Source: Sphingobacterium haloxyli (GTDB taxonomy: Bacteria; Bacteroidota; Bacteroidia; Sphingobacteriales; Sphingobacteriaceae). From it: a stretch of DNA of 64,000 nucleotides. Every line of letters starts with the position of its first letter. Positions within the stretch are counted from its first letter, which is position 1. Both the position numbers and the translations under genes were made by a program. The stretch covers positions 248,001 through 312,000 of the forward strand of contig NZ_PVBQ01000005.1 of assembly GCF_002980525.1 (NCBI RefSeq). The letters are read 5' to 3'. The notes under the pieces are model-generated. The model was not told where the DNA came from. It saw only the letters and a list, made by a program, of their open reading frames with translations, and did not search any database. Positions 1 to 8,357 of this stretch are shown here, in pieces.

Positions 1-1271
1 TGGTTAAGATCAACCATGAATTTAAAAACGTTGTTGTATCACACAAAGTGCTGATTGAAGACGATTTAGAAAACCAAAAAACTGAAATCGTTGCTAAATT
101 GGAAAAAGGACAAGTATTGGAAGGTACTGTTAAAAACATCACAGATTTCGGTGTATTTATCGATTTAGGTGGTGTTGACGGCTTGCTTCACATTACAGAC
201 ATCTCTTGGGGCCGTATTGAGCATCCAAAAGAAGTGTTGGCTTTAGACCAAACTATCAACGTAGTTGTATTAGACTTTGACGATGAGAAAAAACGTATCG
301 CTTTAGGTCTTAAACAATTATCAGAGCATCCTTGGGAATCTTTAGACAAAGATCTAGCTATAGGTTCTAAAGTAAAAGGAAAAATCGTTACTGTAGCAGA
401 TTACGGTGCGTTCCTTGAAATTATCCCTGGTGTAGAAGGTTTAATTCACGTATCGGAAATGTCTTGGTCTCAAAACCTACGTTCTCCACAAGAATTCTTG
501 AAAGTAGGAGACGAAATTGAAGCTGAGATCTTAACATTAGATCGCGAAGAACGTAAAATGAGCCTAGGTATCAAGCAACTGACACCTGACCCATGGAAAA
601 ACATCACAGAGCGTTATCCAATCGGTTCGAAACAATCCGCTGTTGTTAAAAACATGACGAACTTCGGTGTTTTTGTAGAGTTGGAAGACGGTATTGATGG
701 ATTGATCCATATCTCTGACCTTTCTTGGTCTAAGAAAATCAACCACCCTAACGAGTTCACTAAAGTGGGCGAAACATTAGAGGTTGTTGTTTTGGAACTT
801 GACGAAGAAAACCGTAAACTTTCGCTAGGTCACAAACAATTGGAAGAAAACCCTTGGGATACTTTCGAAACTATCTTTACAGAGGGTTCTATCCACGAAG
901 GTACGGTAATCAAAGTTGGTGACAAAGGTGATATCGTTGCATTACAATATGGTGTAGAAGGCTTCTGCCCGAACAAACACTCTGTCAAAGAAGACGGTAG
1001 CCCATTGAAAGTTGACGAAGTTACTGAGTTCAAAATCATCGAGTTCAACAAAGAGAACAAGCGTCTGGTTATTTCTCACTCCCGTATCTGGGAAGATAAA
1101 AAATCGGAAGCTCGTATCGAAGAATTCAACAATCGTAAAAAAGAAGCAAAAGCTGCTAATTCGGCTGTGAAGAAAGTAAAAGACTCTGTTGAGAAATCTA
1201 CTTTAGGTGATTTAGGCGTTCTTGCTCAGTTGAAAGAGCAAATGGAAGGCGACGAAAAGAAATCTAAGTAA
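1..1271 (+). CDS. rpsA: 30S ribosomal protein S1, 5'-truncated by window edge
   Basis: C-terminal part of ribosomal protein S1, which binds mRNA on the small subunit and helps start translation. The frame is open from base 3, so the gene begins left of the window. The first residues (VKINHEFKNVVVSHK) are the end of one S1 domain. Four complete OB-fold S1 repeats follow, each opening with a G-x-V-K-N/V-x-x-x-F/Y-G core such as TDFGVFIDLGG, ADYGAFLEI and TNFGVFVEL, and each closing with a K/R-x-x-LGxKQL-type strand. The last repeat is more divergent (DKGDIVALQYG). A lysine- and glutamate-rich tail ends the protein. A strong terminator follows 23 bases after the stop. Identity is near certain. 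Confidence 0.97.
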   Translation, partial: VKINHEFKNVVVSHKVLIEDDLENQKTEIVAKLEKGQVLEGTVKNITDFGVFIDLGGVDGLLHITDISWGRIEHPKEVLALDQTINVVVLDFDDEKKRIALGLKQLSEHPWESLDKDLAIGSKVKGKIVTVADYGAFLEIIPGVEGLIHVSEMSWSQNLRSPQEFLKVGDEIEAEILTLDREERKMSLGIKQLTPDPWKNITERYPIGSKQSAVVKNMTNFGVFVELEDGIDGLIHISDLSWSKKINHPNEFTKVGETLEVVVLELDEENRKLSLGHKQLEENPWDTFETIFTEGSIHEGTVIKVGDKGDIVALQYGVEGFCPNKHSVKEDGSPLKVDEVTEFKIIEFNKENKRLVISHSRIWEDKKSEARIEEFNNRKKEAKAANSAVKKVKDSVEKSTLGDLGVLAQLKEQMEGDEKKSK

Positions 1272-1293
1272 TTTAGATTATCTGCATACTTCG

Positions 1294-1327
1294 AAGCCCC
1301 GATTGGAAATCCAATCGGGGCTTTTTT
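1294..1327 (+). terminator. Rho-independent terminator of rpsA
   Basis: A perfect 12-bp stem (AGCCCCGATTGG with its complement) and an AAAT loop are followed by TTTTTT. It lies directly after the rpsA stop codon. Confidence 0.93.
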
Positions 1328-1420
1328 ATGGAATTTGCTAAGCTTTCTAATACTACTGCGACTTCGTATCCAGCAAAGGTACATAATCATCGAGGGCTCA
1401 TTAAGTTGACAACAAGTGAC

Positions 1421-1456
1421 AAAAAAATCCCAACCTCTCGTAACAGGTTGGGATTT
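1421..1456 (-). terminator. Rho-independent terminator of gyrB
   Basis: The minus strand reads a 12-bp stem (AAATCCCAACCT and complement) with an 8-base loop, then a run of Ts (seven As at 1421-1427 on the plus strand). It sits 20 bases past the gyrB stop. Confidence 0.9.
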
Positions 1457-1475
1457 CCTAGATTACATCGTGGAT

Positions 1476-3434
1476 CTATACGTCGATCTTCGCATATTTG
1501 GCGTTTTTTTCAATAAATTCTCTACGTGGAGCGACTTCGTCTCCCATTAACATGGAAAATATTCGATCACATTCTGCCGCGTTTTCGATAGTAACCTGAC
1601 GTAACGTGCGATGTTCCGGATCCATTGTAGTTAGCCACAGCTGCTCCGCATTCATCTCTCCAAGACCTTTATACCGCTGTACACTCACAGACTCTTCCTT
1701 TCCTGCGCCTTTTAATCGTTGGATGGCTGCAAGACGTTGGTCTTCGCTCCAGGCATACTCCGATTCTTTACCTTTTTTTACTTGATAAAGTGGTGGCGTT
1801 GCTATATATACATACCCCTTTTCTATCAGTTCCTTCATATATCGGAAATAGAAAGTCAAAATTAAGGTAGCAATGTGCGAACCATCCACATCAGCATCCG
1901 TCATGATGATGATCTTATGATAGCGTAATTTTTCCAGATTAAGCGCCTTAGAGTCTTCTGCTGTTCCTACACTTACACCCAACGCCGTAAACATATTTTT
2001 TATTTCCTCGTTTTCATAAATCTTATGCTCCATGGCTTTTTCCACATTTAGGATTTTACCTCTCAACGGCATAATAGCTTGAAAACGACGGTTACGTCCT
2101 TGTTTGGCTGTTCCTCCTGCCGAGTCTCCCTCAACGAAGAAAATCTCACATTTCGTTGGGTCGTTATCCGAACAGTCGGCCAATTTTCCCGGAAGTCCCG
2201 AACCTCCCATAACTGTTTTACGCTGCACGAGTTCGCGCGCTTTACGTGCAGCAGCACGAGCTTGAGCAGCGATGATAACTTTCTGTACAATGGTTTTTGC
2301 TTCTTTCGGATTTTCTTCCAAATAAACCCCTAGAATTTCTCCTACAGCCATATCTACGGCACCCATCACCTCATTGTTTCCCAGTTTTGTTTTCGTTTGC
2401 CCTTCAAACTGCGGTTCTGCCACTTTAACAGACACTACAGCTGTTAGGCCTTCACGAAAGTCATCGCCAGTGATGTCAACTTTGAGATTTTTAAGCAAAC
2501 CTGACTTGTCAGCATATGCTTTTAACGTACGCGTTAATCCCCTACGGAAACCTGCGACGTGTGTACCACCTTCGATGGTGTTGATGTTATTTACGTATGA
2601 ATGGACATTCTCCGCGTACGTATCGTTATACTGCAAGGACAGCTCAACTGGTATACCTTGCTTTATCCCCTCTACGTATATAGGCTCCGGAATAAGCGGT
2701 TGCCTCGTGCCGTCTAGAAACTTTACAAATTCCCGCAAGCCACCTTCAGAATAAAATTCGTCTGACTTAAGCGTGCCGTCCTCATTAATCTCCCGCTCGT
2801 CAGTCAATGCTAAGCGGACGCCTTTATTTAGAAACGCCAACTCGCGCAAACGATTTGCCAACGTATCATAATTATACGTGGTTGTCATCGTAAAAATTTC
2901 GGAGTCTGGACGGAAAGTGACTATCGTCCCTGTGATATCGCTTTCACCAATTTCTTTAACGTTGTACAACGGTTTACCTTTTTCATATTCCTGCTGAAAA
3001 ATCTTGCCATCGCGGTGAACGACCGCCGATAGGTGGATAGATAAAGCGTTCACACAAGAAACGCCCACACCATGCAAACCACCAGACACTTTATACGTAT
3101 CTTTATCGAATTTACCTCCAGCGTGGAGCACGGTCATTACCAATTCCAAGGCCGATTTATTCTCCTTCTTGTTAATACCCGTCGGGATACCACGTCCGTT
3201 ATCTTTAACAGAAATAGAATTGTCGCTGTGAATAGTGACGTTGATATCCGAACAATACCCTGCTACGGCTTCATCGATAGAGTTATCAACTACCTCGTAA
3301 ACTAAATGGTGTAAACCTTTAATACCCGTATCACCAATGTACATGGAAGGTCTCTTACGTACTGCCTCCAGACCTTCTAACACCTGAATGTTATCGGCGG
3401 AGTACGTTGACCGATTCTTATTTTCTTCGCTCAT
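1476..3434 (-). CDS. gyrB: DNA gyrase subunit B
   Basis: ATPase subunit of DNA gyrase, which introduces negative supercoils together with GyrA. The 652 residues match the usual length of the short, insertion-free GyrB. The GHKL ATPase domain shows NSIDEAVAGY, VKDNGRGIPTG and GGLHGVGVSCVNALS. The transducer domain follows, then TOPRIM with EGDSAGG and DADVDGSHI, and the C-terminal RYKGLGEMNAEQLW signature. The start MSEENKNRSTYS gives a short acidic leader before the conserved IQVLEGLEAVRKRPSMYIG. It is monocistronic, between its own terminator and a promoter at 3468-3498. ParE is the main alternative, but context and the full TOPRIM tail favour GyrB. Confidence 0.96.
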   Translation of the reverse strand: MSEENKNRSTYSADNIQVLEGLEAVRKRPSMYIGDTGIKGLHHLVYEVVDNSIDEAVAGYCSDINVTIHSDNSISVKDNGRGIPTGINKKENKSALELVMTVLHAGGKFDKDTYKVSGGLHGVGVSCVNALSIHLSAVVHRDGKIFQQEYEKGKPLYNVKEIGESDITGTIVTFRPDSEIFTMTTTYNYDTLANRLRELAFLNKGVRLALTDEREINEDGTLKSDEFYSEGGLREFVKFLDGTRQPLIPEPIYVEGIKQGIPVELSLQYNDTYAENVHSYVNNINTIEGGTHVAGFRRGLTRTLKAYADKSGLLKNLKVDITGDDFREGLTAVVSVKVAEPQFEGQTKTKLGNNEVMGAVDMAVGEILGVYLEENPKEAKTIVQKVIIAAQARAAARKARELVQRKTVMGGSGLPGKLADCSDNDPTKCEIFFVEGDSAGGTAKQGRNRRFQAIMPLRGKILNVEKAMEHKIYENEEIKNMFTALGVSVGTAEDSKALNLEKLRYHKIIIMTDADVDGSHIATLILTFYFRYMKELIEKGYVYIATPPLYQVKKGKESEYAWSEDQRLAAIQRLKGAGKEESVSVQRYKGLGEMNAEQLWLTTMDPEHRTLRQVTIENAAECDRIFSMLMGDEVAPRREFIEKNAKYAKIDV

Positions 3435-3467
3435 GAAATTAAATTAAAATGAGTACCGTTTAACATT

Positions 3468-3498
3468 CAAAAATACGAATTTTTTCCCTAAAAATCAA
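3468..3498 (-). promoter_or_regulatory. Candidate gyrB promoter
   Basis: The minus strand has TATTTTTG (3475 to 3468), matching the Bacteroidota -7 consensus TAnnTTTG. A TTG lies 20 bases further upstream (3498 to 3496). The -7 box is 34 bases from the gyrB ATG. Confidence 0.6.
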
Positions 3499-3629
3499 GA
3501 GATAGTATATGTAAAGACACCTAGGATACCAAGCCTTTTACCCAACAGGTTATACGGGTATCATCGGTTTTTTTTGGTACAATTTTTCGATGAAACGACA
3601 AAGAACTTCTAAAAGTTGATTTTTTATCT

Positions 3630-3637
3630 TAGGTTTG
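3630..3637 (+). promoter_or_regulatory. -7 box for the OmpH-like lipoprotein gene
   Basis: TAGGTTTG matches TAnnTTTG and lies 21 bases before the ATG at 3659. An in-frame TTG at 3635 falls inside this box, which argues that 3659 is the true start. No convincing -33 TTG is seen at the right distance. Confidence 0.55.
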
Positions 3638-3658
3638 TTTTCTGAAAACTATATTAGA

Positions 3659-4282
3659 ATGAATAAACTATTTAAAACTGTATCACAGACATCTTTAGGA
3701 CTAATTGCAATCCTTGCCGTTGCCTCATGTAACCAAAACGCCAGCACAGGAACGACCAATACAACGAATGATTCAGCTGCAGCTGTAGTGAACGCCAACA
3801 ACGAAGAGAAAATCGTTTATATAAACTCTGATACCTTATCAGAAAAATACGAATATTATAAAGACGTTAGAACGAAACTAGAGGCAAAGGTAAAGAAAGC
3901 ACAAAGTGACTTGCAAAGTAAAGGACAAGCTTTCCAACGTGAGGTAGCCGAATATCAGCAAAAGGCGGCCAGCATGAGTGCCTCGGAGCGTCAGGCGACA
4001 GAAGAACGGCTTGCCAGAAAACAAGACGAACTTGGCCGTTTAGATCAAAATGCGTCGGCATCTATCGCGCAGGATGAATCGACCGAATTCACGAACGTAT
4101 ACAATACGATTACCGAATATTTGAAAAAACACGCGGAAGAGAAAGGCTATGAACTGGTATTGACATACTCTGTCTCCAATCCAACCGTATTATATGCCGA
4201 GAAGAAAATGGATATTACAGCGGAAGTAGTAGAGGCGCTAAATAAGGAATATAAAGACAAAAAAGCGAAGGAAAAGAAATAA
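3659..4282 (+). CDS. OmpH/Skp-family lipoprotein
   Basis: Periplasmic, membrane-tethered protein of the OmpH/Skp family, whose members chaperone outer-membrane proteins. From the ATG at 3659 it has 207 residues. The signal peptide ends in a lipobox (AVASC, Cys24), followed by a low-complexity Asn/Thr linker. The OmpH-like region starts at KIVYINSDTLSEKYEYYKDV, which matches the family's conserved start. A long Lys/Glu/Gln-rich coiled coil follows (about residues 70-145) and then a C-terminal segment (YELVLTYSVSNPTVLY) that closes the body of the Skp fold. Bacteroidota often encode several such proteins. The lipid anchor is unlike soluble E. coli Skp, so the exact client role is inferred. Confidence 0.85.
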   Translation: MNKLFKTVSQTSLGLIAILAVASCNQNASTGTTNTTNDSAAAVVNANNEEKIVYINSDTLSEKYEYYKDVRTKLEAKVKKAQSDLQSKGQAFQREVAEYQQKAASMSASERQATEERLARKQDELGRLDQNASASIAQDESTEFTNVYNTITEYLKKHAEEKGYELVLTYSVSNPTVLYAEKKMDITAEVVEALNKEYKDKKAKEKK

Positions 4283-4292
4283 AAATTCAAAT

Positions 4293-4328
4293 AAATAAGG
4301 CTGTTCCGAGAATAGCCTTATTTGTTTT
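4293..4328 (+). terminator. Terminator after the OmpH-like gene
   Basis: A 10-bp stem AAATAAGGCT/AGCCTTATTT with an 11-base loop is followed by GTTTTG. It ends just where the earliest corA start codon begins, so corA is probably transcribed from elsewhere or by read-through. Confidence 0.7.
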
Positions 4329-5258
4329 GTGATTGATGATTATATTACGTCACATATGGTCCGCACCGTCTTAGATTCCAGCAACGCTTCCTTTGATTGG
4401 ATTGATATATCTGAGCCTACACTTGAAGATTTTGAAACGCTCCGTATTAAATACCAACTACATGAAGCATCCATCAAAGATTGCTTACAGGTTGGACAGT
4501 TACCCAAGATAGAAGCGTTTGAAAACTATCATTTCCTCATTATACGTTCCATTCCTTCTCGGTTTGATAACTTTTCAGATACCTTAACCGAAATTACAGA
4601 ACGCATATCCATATTTTTTAGTGACAAATTTGTAATTACCGTCCATCGCGGAAATATTGGATATCTGGAAAAACTGGTTGACAGTTTCCCGTTTGGTAAA
4701 CTCCATTCCAGCAAACTTTTTATCAACCACCTTACCTCCGAAGCACTGAAGACCTTTGAAAATCTGGTGATCAACAAACTGAATACCCAACTGGACAGTT
4801 ACGAAGAGATGGTGTTTTTAAATCGACGGAAAAGGGACTTTCTGCGTCAGCTCTATTATATTAAACGCCAAATCGACCTGATTCGAATTATATTGACCCT
4901 GTACAGGGATATCGTAGATTTTTTTCATTTATCGGCATTCAAAAACATATATACACAGGATCTAAAAGACACTTATGCCCGCTCCTCCACCCTGTATCGC
5001 AACATTTCGGAAAATACGGCACAGCTTCTCTCGGTTTACTTCAATATAGAGTCCAACCATACCAATGATATTATGCGTACACTAACGATTATATCGGTAT
5101 TTTTTATGCCGCTGACGTTCATTGTAGGGGTGTACGGAATGAACTTTAAAAATATGCCTGAGCTAGAATGGTACTACGGCTACCCAGCAATTATGATAGC
5201 GATGGCCGTTCTCGCCGCACTCATCTATTATTGGTTCAAAAAGCGCCGGTGGCTGTAA
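4329..5258 (+). CDS. corA: CorA-family Mg2+/Co2+ transporter
   Basis: Divalent-cation channel of the CorA family in the inner membrane. The 309 residues consist of a cytoplasmic funnel domain (about 1-245), with a long charged helix (NRRKRDFLRQLYYIKRQIDLIRI), and two C-terminal membrane helices. The pore signature YGMN (Gly270-Met271-Asn272) closes the first helix, and the protein ends in the typical basic tail KKRRWL. The open frame begins with GTG at 4329, directly after a terminator stem. An ATG at 4356 (MVRTVLDSSN) is an equally good start and would give 300 residues. The gene is convergent with tsaB, with no bases between the two stop codons. Confidence 0.9.
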   Translation: MIDDYITSHMVRTVLDSSNASFDWIDISEPTLEDFETLRIKYQLHEASIKDCLQVGQLPKIEAFENYHFLIIRSIPSRFDNFSDTLTEITERISIFFSDKFVITVHRGNIGYLEKLVDSFPFGKLHSSKLFINHLTSEALKTFENLVINKLNTQLDSYEEMVFLNRRKRDFLRQLYYIKRQIDLIRIILTLYRDIVDFFHLSAFKNIYTQDLKDTYARSSTLYRNISENTAQLLSVYFNIESNHTNDIMRTLTIISVFFMPLTFIVGVYGMNFKNMPELEWYYGYPAIMIAMAVLAALIYYWFKKRRWL

Positions 5259-5966
5259 TTATCGTTTTTTAGGAGTAGTAGCGATAAAATCCTTGAGATA
5301 ATAAGGCTCAAAATAAACCACATCCTCGAAAAGGCCTTGTTGAAATTTCTGGAAAGCAAGTTTGTCAAAAAACGATGCTGAATTACGGAATCCTACCTTC
5401 ACTTGTACCGTTTCATTTTCGTCGAAAAGCGCTTCGAATTTGTCTGCTCCACTTCCGAAGAGGATATATTTCTGTCCTTTATTTTCATCGGCAAACGCTT
5501 GGTTATCTATAATACGCGCCACCGTATGCTCCACGCCTTGTAACTTTGCATTGTATTGAGCCATATAAACCTCCATACGCCGAGCATCAATCATGGGCAC
5601 GTATATACTAGTTTCGTCGGACGCTGTTTTTTGGGGAACAAATCCGTGGACCATTGCTTCCAAGGTATTGACAGCAATTAACGGAATATCCAATGCATAG
5701 CATAAGCCTTTAGCAGTTGAAACACCGATCCGAAGCCCCGTATAAGAGCCCGGACCCATACTGATTGCTACAGCGTGTAGACTTTCCCGCGTAACGGCAG
5801 CGGTGTCCAGTACCTGCTCAATGAAGAGCGTTAAATGACTCGCATGCAAATTAGGAGCATCTGCTTCTATTTTAGCTATCGTTTCACCGTTCTTTCCTAT
5901 AGCCACCGAGCATACCGGTGTCGCCGTTTCTATTTGTAAGATATATATATTGTCAATCATAAACAT
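5259..5966 (-). CDS. tsaB: tRNA threonylcarbamoyladenosine biosynthesis protein TsaB
   Basis: ASKHA-fold partner of TsaD in making t6A37 on ANN-decoding tRNAs. The N-terminus ILQIETATPVCSVAIGKNG holds the beta1-beta2 phosphate-loop region. MGPGSYTGLRIGVSTAKGL is the TsaB/TsaD family signature (about residues 70-90), and IYVPMIDARRMEVYMAQY follows. At 235 residues it has TsaB length rather than TsaD length (about 335), and it lacks the TsaD metal-binding HxxxH. Its ATG overlaps the yidD stop as TAATG, indicating translational coupling and supporting this start. It is the last gene of the rpmH-rnpA-yidD-tsaB run. Confidence 0.93.
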   Translation of the reverse strand: MFMIDNIYILQIETATPVCSVAIGKNGETIAKIEADAPNLHASHLTLFIEQVLDTAAVTRESLHAVAISMGPGSYTGLRIGVSTAKGLCYALDIPLIAVNTLEAMVHGFVPQKTASDETSIYVPMIDARRMEVYMAQYNAKLQGVEHTVARIIDNQAFADENKGQKYILFGSGADKFEALFDENETVQVKVGFRNSASFFDKLAFQKFQQGLFEDVVYFEPYYLKDFIATTPKKR

Positions 5967-6220
5967 TAAGGAACAGGGTCATGTCCATGACCTCCCCAAG
6001 GATGGCATCTGAAAATTCGTCGAATCGCCATGTAACCGCCTTTGAAAGGTCCATATTTCATAATAGCTTCCTTACCGTACTGAGAACAAGTAGGCGTGTA
6101 TCGACAGTTGGCACCCAGCAACGGCGAAATAAACAGCTGATAGAAACGTATAACAAGTACAAAAAGCCACTGTAATGGTTTCTTAATCAGCTTCTCCCAT
6201 AAAAATTTGAGTATGCTCAT
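5966..6220 (-). CDS. yidD: Membrane protein insertion efficiency factor YidD
   Basis: Small membrane-associated protein that assists YidC-dependent insertion. The 84 residues show the family core [20 protein letters not shown], then [18 protein letters not shown] and [18 protein letters not shown], including the three conserved cysteines. An amphipathic N-terminal helix precedes the core. The first ATG makes the gene overlap the rnpA end by 38 bases, longer than usual. No later ATG precedes the conserved core, so either the overlap is real or a near-cognate start is used. Order rpmH-rnpA-yidD is the classic arrangement. Confidence 0.93.
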   Translation of the reverse strand: MSILKFLWEKLIKKPLQWLFVLVIRFYQLFISPLLGANCRYTPTCSQYGKEAIMKYGPFKGGYMAIRRIFRCHPWGGHGHDPVP

Positions 6221-6593
6221 CTTTCAGTTTGGTTAATACTTTTCCCATACGTTGATAGAGCATTGTATAGGGCTCCTTTTCCTTTCCCACATATTGGAAT
6301 GCCAAACGTAAATGTAAGGAATGTTCTTGAAGAAAAGTGTGCAAATCTGATTTTTGCAACCGATAAGCTTCACGTATACGGCGTTTTATAGCATTTCGGT
6401 CTACGGCTTTTCGAAAGCGGCGTTTGGAGACGGAAATCATACACTGTACGGGAACAGCATTATGTTGCATCAGCGGAGCGTACTGAAACACTATTCGGTA
6501 AGGGTACACAACGAAAGAAGAACCATTACGGAAAAGACTTTCGATAAGCCTTTTGCTACATAATCGTTCTTCCTTCGTAAATGTATAGCTCAT
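6183..6593 (-). CDS. rnpA: Ribonuclease P protein component
   Basis: Protein subunit of RNase P, which removes tRNA 5' leaders together with the rnpB RNA. The basic RNR signature [20 protein letters not shown] lies in the middle, preceded by the conserved [18 protein letters not shown]-terminus. The open frame extends upstream to 6614, but the ATG at 6593 ([12 protein letters not shown]) places the FTKEERL motif at the usual distance from the start and gives 136 residues. It follows rpmH by 51 bases and probably shares its promoter. Confidence 0.93.
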   Translation of the reverse strand: MSYTFTKEERLCSKRLIESLFRNGSSFVVYPYRIVFQYAPLMQHNAVPVQCMISVSKRRFRKAVDRNAIKRRIREAYRLQKSDLHTFLQEHSLHLRLAFQYVGKEKEPYTMLYQRMGKVLTKLKDEHTQIFMGEAD

Positions 6594-6644
6594 TGTGACT
6601 ATTTGCCGAAACACAAGCCCGCAGGAGTCACCGGCCCGTATTTA

Positions 6645-6803
6645 TTATCCTTTATGACGGTATTCGTCTGATACGGAAAGACGTCTTCTTCCTTTAGCTC
6701 TACGAGCAGCTAATACTCTTCTACCGTTAGCTGTACTCATACGCTCACGGAAACCGTGCTTATTTCTTCTTTTTCTTAACGAAGGCTGAAATGTTCTTTT
6801 CAT
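6645..6803 (-). CDS. rpmH: 50S ribosomal protein L34
   Basis: A 52-residue, very basic protein translated by hand: [18 protein letters not shown], then [20 protein letters not shown], then [14 protein letters not shown]. The start KRTFQPS and the core [14 protein letters not shown] identify L34 directly. It is first in the rpmH-rnpA-yidD-tsaB run. The eight-residue tail after RRRLS is a little longer than in E. coli L34, as is common in Bacteroidota. Confidence 0.97.
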   Translation of the reverse strand: MKRTFQPSLRKRRNKHGFRERMSTANGRRVLAARRAKGRRRLSVSDEYRHKG

Positions 6804-6859
6804 GACGCTATTATGCTTGTTTTTATATCTTAATCAATCGTCCCTAATGCAAGGAAGTG

Positions 6860-6890
6860 CAAAAGTAGTGTTATTTTAGAAAAGAAGCAA
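6860..6890 (-). promoter_or_regulatory. Candidate promoter of the rpmH operon
   Basis: The minus strand has TACTTTTG (6867 to 6860) with TTG 20 bases upstream (6890 to 6888). The -7 box is 56 bases from the rpmH ATG. The rest of 6804-7024 shows no gene. Confidence 0.6.
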
Positions 6891-7024
6891 ATTTTTCATC
6901 TTAATAAATTATTCCTTAAAGGTGATGAACCTATCAGATTTTTCACCAGTGTTTGCTTAAGATGTGTTCAAGAACTCGCAAGCTCGGTTTATTCACCCTT
7001 TGTGTAGTTTGAACAGATCAAAAT

Positions 7025-7432
7025 CTATTTGCTTCGCAATGCGTCGCGAATTTCAGTCAATAATACTTCTTCTTTCGATGGTCCTGGAGGCGCTGCTGGT
7101 GCTTCTTCCTTTTTCCGCTTAAGCGAATTCATACCCTTGATTACCATAAAAATACACAAGGCAACAATGATGAACTGGATAACCACGTTGATAAAATTAC
7201 CGTAGTTGATGGAAACCTCTGTTACGCCAGCAGCTTCATTAGCTTCCGTTATGATATACCGCATCTCCGTGAAATCTATACCACCCGTAATATAACCTAT
7301 TGGAGGCATGATAATATCATCGACCAGCGAAGTGACAATCTTACCGAATGCACCTCCAATTACCACACCGATTGCTAAATCGACGACGCTTCCGCGCATC
7401 GCAAATTCCTTAAATTCTTTTAAAAACCCCAT
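7025..7432 (-). CDS. mscL: Large-conductance mechanosensitive channel
   Basis: Homopentameric stretch-activated channel that releases solutes on osmotic downshock. The 135 residues begin with the conserved amphipathic helix [22 protein letters not shown]1 [26 protein letters not shown] lines the pore, a periplasmic loop follows, then TM2 ([19 protein letters not shown]) and a charged cytoplasmic tail with a proline-rich stretch ([11 protein letters not shown]) before the last helix. The gene stands alone. The region upstream (7433-7611) shows no clear TAnnTTTG box. Confidence 0.95.
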   Translation of the reverse strand: MGFLKEFKEFAMRGSVVDLAIGVVIGGAFGKIVTSLVDDIIMPPIGYITGGIDFTEMRYIITEANEAAGVTEVSINYGNFINVVIQFIIVALCIFMVIKGMNSLKRKKEEAPAAPPGPSKEEVLLTEIRDALRSK

Positions 7433-7611
7433 AATGTTATTTTTTTAAAACAATTATACACAAAAATGACAATTAAACATATATTTATCACGAATTTCTG
7501 CCTTCGAAGCGACTATTTAAATTACGTATAAAAATGAGTTACCTGTGATGATTTCTCTCGTAGATATTACATTTTTCCTTATTTTTAAATGCATGCACGA
7601 GCTCTTTTAAT

Positions 7612-7649
7612 ATTCGGTTCGTGAATGTAGAGCATTTTATTTAGGTTTG
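7612..7649 (+). promoter_or_regulatory. 38-bp promoter module, copy A
   Basis: The left half ATTCGGTTCGTGAATG and right half AGCATTTTATTTAGGTTTG are separated by TAG. It ends in the -7 box TAGGTTTG (7642-7649), 19 bases before the response-regulator ATG. The same 38 bases recur at 32669-32706 with 36 identities. It contains two short dyads: ATTC...GAAT, and an imperfect AATG(T/C)...GCATT. Confidence 0.65.
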
Positions 7650-7668
7650 TTACATAAGTAACCAAAAG

Positions 7669-8313
7669 ATGAAGAAAGTATTAATAGCAGACGACCATAG
7701 CATTGTAAGATTGGGGGCGTCCATGATTATTAAGGAGTGTATTGCCGATGCCGGCATCCAACAAGCACAGACCTACGACGAGGTCTACGATCAATTACGC
7801 AGGGAATCCTTCGACTTACTTTTGCTGGATATCAACATGCCTGGAGGCAATAACATTAAAGTCATCAAGGAATTGTTGGATATACAACCCGGCGTGAAAA
7901 TATTGGTTTTCTCTTCCTATGAGGAAAGTATATACGCTTTACGATACATTAATGCGGGAGCCTGTGGCTACCTTAACAAGACTACCGCTATGTCTGAGCT
8001 CAAAAACGCAATAGAGAGTATCATAACACGTGGAAAATATATGTCGGATACGGTTAAGGAACTTTATATACAAAAGCTCACTACGAGTAAGTCTTCTTTC
8101 GATAAGAGTAACCCCCTATATAAACTGTCAAATCGCGAAATGGATGTAGCTAAGCATCTTACCAAGGGACTCGGCATTTTGGAGATGGCCAAATTGATGG
8201 AATTAAGTTCTTCCACCGTGAGCACTTATAAAAGTCGTGTTTTCGAGAAATTAAATGTAAGCAATATTCCCGAACTCATTGAATTATTTAAGCTACATAG
8301 TGAGAACAAGTAA
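7669..8313 (+). CDS. Orphan NarL/LuxR-type response regulator
   Basis: DNA-binding response regulator of 214 residues. The receiver domain (1-120) has acidic residues Asp8-Asp9, phosphoacceptor Asp54 in LLLDINMPGG and Lys104 in GYLNKTT. The C-terminal LuxR/GerE helix-turn-helix (about 148-205) starts LSNREMDVAKHL and contains SSSTVSTYKSRVFEKL. No histidine kinase is adjacent, so its partner is encoded elsewhere or it acts as a hub. Its promoter is the 38-bp module at 7612-7649. A hairpin terminator follows. Target genes cannot be told from the window, although a shared upstream element with the gene at 32729 hints at co-regulation. Confidence 0.88.
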   Translation: MKKVLIADDHSIVRLGASMIIKECIADAGIQQAQTYDEVYDQLRRESFDLLLLDINMPGGNNIKVIKELLDIQPGVKILVFSSYEESIYALRYINAGACGYLNKTTAMSELKNAIESIITRGKYMSDTVKELYIQKLTTSKSSFDKSNPLYKLSNREMDVAKHLTKGLGILEMAKLMELSSSTVSTYKSRVFEKLNVSNIPELIELFKLHSENK

Positions 8314-8323
8314 CAAATAGGTA

Positions 8324-8357
8324 AGGAGGCTTTTTTTATGGTAGCCTCCTCATTTTT
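8324..8357 (+). terminator. Terminator between convergent genes
   Basis: AGGAGGCT/AGCCTCCT stem, 8 bp, with a T-rich 11-base loop, followed on the plus strand by CATTTTTAC. It ends the response-regulator gene and abuts the stop of the convergent gene at 8356. Confidence 0.65.

Noticed and set aside
2374..2754. 126-codon plus-strand frame inside gyrB
   Set aside because: It is a shadow of gyrB, which is certain.
4329..4355. GTG start of corA as the only option
   Set aside because: The GTG lies right after a terminator stem; the ATG at 4356 is equally plausible, so the start is left open.
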